This document shows positions 61,926 through 64,000 of a stretch of DNA of 64,000 bases, piece after piece (within the stretch, counting starts at the first letter, position 1; every line of letters starts with the position of its first letter). The position numbers and the translations under genes were made by a program. The notes beneath the pieces were generated by a model. It did no database searches. It was not told where the DNA came from and was given only the letters and a program-made list of their open reading frames with translations. Source of the stretch: an uncultured Prevotella sp. (GTDB lineage Bacteria; Bacteroidota; Bacteroidia; Bacteroidales; Bacteroidaceae); assembly GCA_937922435.1 (NCBI GenBank), contig CAKZVT010000022.1, forward strand, positions 38,679 through 102,678, written 5' to 3'.

Positions 61926-63953
61926 ATGAACAGAATATTCACTTTTGCAGTCTCGCTGCTCTTGGCAGTGTCATTGATGGCCCAGGGATGGCCCGGGCAG
62001 TACAAGGGAGTTATGCTGCAAGCCTTCTATTGGGACTCTTACGCCGACACGCAGTGGAGCAACCTCGAGAGCCAGGCCGACGAGCTGGCCGAGTTTTTCA
62101 ACCTTGTATGGATACCGCAGAGCGGCAAGTCGGCCTCCGACCCGTCCATGGGCTACAACGACTTGTACTGGTTCAGCGATTATACAAGCTCCTTCGGCAA
62201 CGAAGAAGAGCTGCGCTCAATGCTCAACACGTTCAGGCAGAAGGGCTTGGGCGCAATAGCCGACGTGGTAATCAACCACCGCTCGTCGCTCGCCGGCACG
62301 TGGATGAGCTTCCCCGAGGAGACGTACAAGGGCGTGACATACGCCATGCAGCCTTCTGACATCTGCTCCAACGACGACGGAGGGAAGGCCGCCGCGCAGG
62401 CCGAAGTGAAGCCTACGGGGGCTATGGACACAGGCGACGACTTCGACGGGGCGCGCGACCTCGACCACACGAGCGCGAACGTGCAGGCCATGGTCAAGGC
62501 TTACCTCGACTTCCTGCTCAACGACCTTGGCTACGCAGGCTTCCGTTACGACATGGTGAAGGGCTATGCGCCCAAGTACACTGGCATATACAACGCTGCG
62601 GCCAAGCCCGAGTTCTCGGTAGGCGAGTACTGGGACGGCACGACGCAAATAAAGAACTGGCTCGACGGCACTAAGGACGCTGACGGCCGGATACAGTCGG
62701 CCGCCTTCGACTTCCCCTTGAAATACCTGCTCAACGACTGCTGCAACAATTCAAACAACTGGAACAAGCTGACCGGGAGCAGCCTTGTTAGCGACGTTAC
62801 GGGCCTGAAACGCTACGCCGTAACCTTCGTTGACAACCACGATACGTACCGCGACCAGAACGCGCTGAAAAATAACGTGCTCGCCGCCAACGCCTTCATA
62901 CTGGCTGCACCGGGCACTCCCTGCATCTTCCTGCCCCACTGGAAGGAGCACAAGCAGGCCGTAAAGCAGATGATTTACGCCCGCCGCGCCGCCGGAATCA
63001 GCAATGAGAGCACGTACAAGGCCGTCAACAACTCCGCCGCGCAGTACGCCATACAGGTAAGCGGCGATGCAGGCAAGTCGGTAATAGTGATGATGGGCGG
63101 CACGACATGGGACAAGGTGACCGCCAAGGAGGCCGACTACTTCCTCGTGGAAAAGGGCGACAACTACGCCTACTACCTCTCGCGCAACGCCGAGACGGCA
63201 TGGGCCGGCGTCCCTTCGGGCACGTATGACCAGGCCTTCACCGTAACCCTCAACGCCGTTACGCAGCAAAGCGGCGCGCAGCTGGTCTACACCACCGACG
63301 GCAGCGAGCCTACAGCAAGCAGCAAGAAGATTGATGACGGCGGCACGGTGAGCGTCAGCGGCGACATGACTCTAAAGGTCGGACTGCTCGTAGGCGGCAC
63401 TGTGAAAGGCGTGATAACGCGCAATTACAAGGTAACTCACTTCCAGCCTTACGACATTACGGTGTATGTCAACGTAGACCAGGTAGGCTGGAATAACGTG
63501 TATTACTACTCGTGGCGTGCCGACATGACCAAAGACGACGGAGCATGGCCTGGCAAACTCGTCACGGCAACCAAGGAAATAGGCGGCAAGACGTGGCATT
63601 ACAATACTTACCGCATCAGCTCCTCTGACGATTACGTCAACGTGATATTCGACAACGGCAATGAAATGCCGCAGACGGTCGACATCCTTAACGTCAAGAC
63701 GGACAAGTTCTACGAGGTCTCGACGGAGCAATCGGGCGGTAAGCATCTTGTCAACGACGTTACAGCACAATATCCTACGGGCATTGAAAGCGTGACAGCC
63801 GGCACGCCAAGTCAGCCCGGCAACATGAACGTCTACACCATTGACGGCCGCCTTGTGCGCCAGTTCAGGCAGGGAACGACGGTAGATGAAGCTGTAAACG
63901 GCCTCGCCAGGGGCCTTTACATAGTAGGAGGAAAGAAGGTGGCGGTAAGATGA
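61926..63953 (+). CDS. GH13 alpha-amylase with CBM26 and T9SS-like tail
   Basis: Protein of 675 residues; ATG 61926 gives the signal MNRIFTFAVSLLLAVSLMAQ, whereas the in-frame ATG at 61863 lies upstream of the promoter. GH13 barrel (about 20-430) with nucleophile D209 in GFRYDMVKG, acid E234 in VGEYWDG and D306 in FVDNHDTY. Then a chitobiase-type Ig domain (QLVYTTDGSEPTASS) at about 435-515 and a CBM26-type starch module (VYYYSWRADMTKDDGAWPGK) at about 515-610. The end (VYTIDGRLVRQF, ARGLYIVGGKKVAVR) resembles T9SS sorting tails. Probably secreted or surface-attached, producing maltooligosaccharides for the SusC/D pairs. Confidence 0.93.
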   Translation: MNRIFTFAVSLLLAVSLMAQGWPGQYKGVMLQAFYWDSYADTQWSNLESQADELAEFFNLVWIPQSGKSASDPSMGYNDLYWFSDYTSSFGNEEELRSMLNTFRQKGLGAIADVVINHRSSLAGTWMSFPEETYKGVTYAMQPSDICSNDDGGKAAAQAEVKPTGAMDTGDDFDGARDLDHTSANVQAMVKAYLDFLLNDLGYAGFRYDMVKGYAPKYTGIYNAAAKPEFSVGEYWDGTTQIKNWLDGTKDADGRIQSAAFDFPLKYLLNDCCNNSNNWNKLTGSSLVSDVTGLKRYAVTFVDNHDTYRDQNALKNNVLAANAFILAAPGTPCIFLPHWKEHKQAVKQMIYARRAAGISNESTYKAVNNSAAQYAIQVSGDAGKSVIVMMGGTTWDKVTAKEADYFLVEKGDNYAYYLSRNAETAWAGVPSGTYDQAFTVTLNAVTQQSGAQLVYTTDGSEPTASSKKIDDGGTVSVSGDMTLKVGLLVGGTVKGVITRNYKVTHFQPYDITVYVNVDQVGWNNVYYYSWRADMTKDDGAWPGKLVTATKEIGGKTWHYNTYRISSSDDYVNVIFDNGNEMPQTVDILNVKTDKFYEVSTEQSGGKHLVNDVTAQYPTGIESVTAGTPSQPGNMNVYTIDGRLVRQFRQGTTVDEAVNGLARGLYIVGGKKVAVR

Positions 63954-63956
63954 CAT

Positions 63957-64000
63957 AAACAAAGTCGGCGTCAGGCAATTGCCTGACGCCGACTTTGTTT
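63957..64000. terminator. Terminator after the amylase gene
   Basis: A perfect 44-bp palindrome, AAACAAAGTCGGCGTCAGGC followed by AATT and the inverse arm, ends in TTTGTTT. It runs to the last base of the window and could work in both directions. Confidence 0.85.

Overview
The window looks like a gut or rumen Bacteroidales chromosome, most likely Prevotella or a close relative. Reasons: five SusC/SusD-type units or partners in polysaccharide utilisation loci (PULs), lipoproteins with acidic residues just after the lipobox Cys, T9SS-like C-terminal tails, and promoters of the Bacteroidetes type (-7 box TAnnTTTG, -33 box TTTG). Ribosome binding sites are mostly weak. Most of the window is GC-rich; the first 3 kb are visibly AT-richer and look like the end of an integrated element.

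Layout. 1-3.1 kb: two helix-turn-helix genes of excisionase type, then a two-gene module (AAA ATPase plus a small nuclease-like protein), closed by a strong terminator. 3.2-7.7 kb (minus): GH127 and GH51, an arabinose-releasing pair. 8.2-18.4 kb (plus): a beta-mannan PUL with GH26 mannanase, SusC, SusD, a surface glycan-binding lipoprotein and two proteins built from a repeated beta-sandwich domain. 18.7-22.1 kb: GH36 alpha-galactosidase and a divergent AraC regulator. 22.6-26.8 kb (minus): a 1393-residue double esterase carrying the same repeated domain. 27.2-33.6 kb (plus): GH26, GH130_1, GPH symporter, mannobiose 2-epimerase and CE2 esterase, which is the known mannobiose phosphorolysis route. 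Together 8-34 kb would take acetylated, galactosylated mannan from the surface to mannose-1-phosphate plus glucose.

33.7-43.3 kb: a GH3 pseudogene with two deletions, then GH127/146-type, beta-helix glycosidase and GH88 genes (plus), and GH43 with a FucP-type transporter (minus). This points to arabinose- and uronate-containing plant glycans.

43.6-64 kb: a starch/maltooligosaccharide locus with SLC45-type transporter, LacI regulator, two tandem SusC/SusD pairs, a histidine-type phosphatase between them, SusE- and SusF-like lipoproteins and a GH13 amylase with CBM26. Four matching palindromes (TGCAACCGTTTGCA type) lie 52-55 bp upstream of TAnnTTTG boxes in front of lacI, both susC genes and the amylase gene. 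I read them as one LacI regulon.

The most unusual feature is a family of intergenic arrays. Thirteen of them, almost one per operon boundary, each hold four (once five) quasi-palindromic 15-bp cores at an exact 22-bp period. Neighbouring cores often pair with each other through changed but still complementary sequences, and nine arrays carry a shared ~30-bp tail. Other palindromic elements sit next to the arrays.
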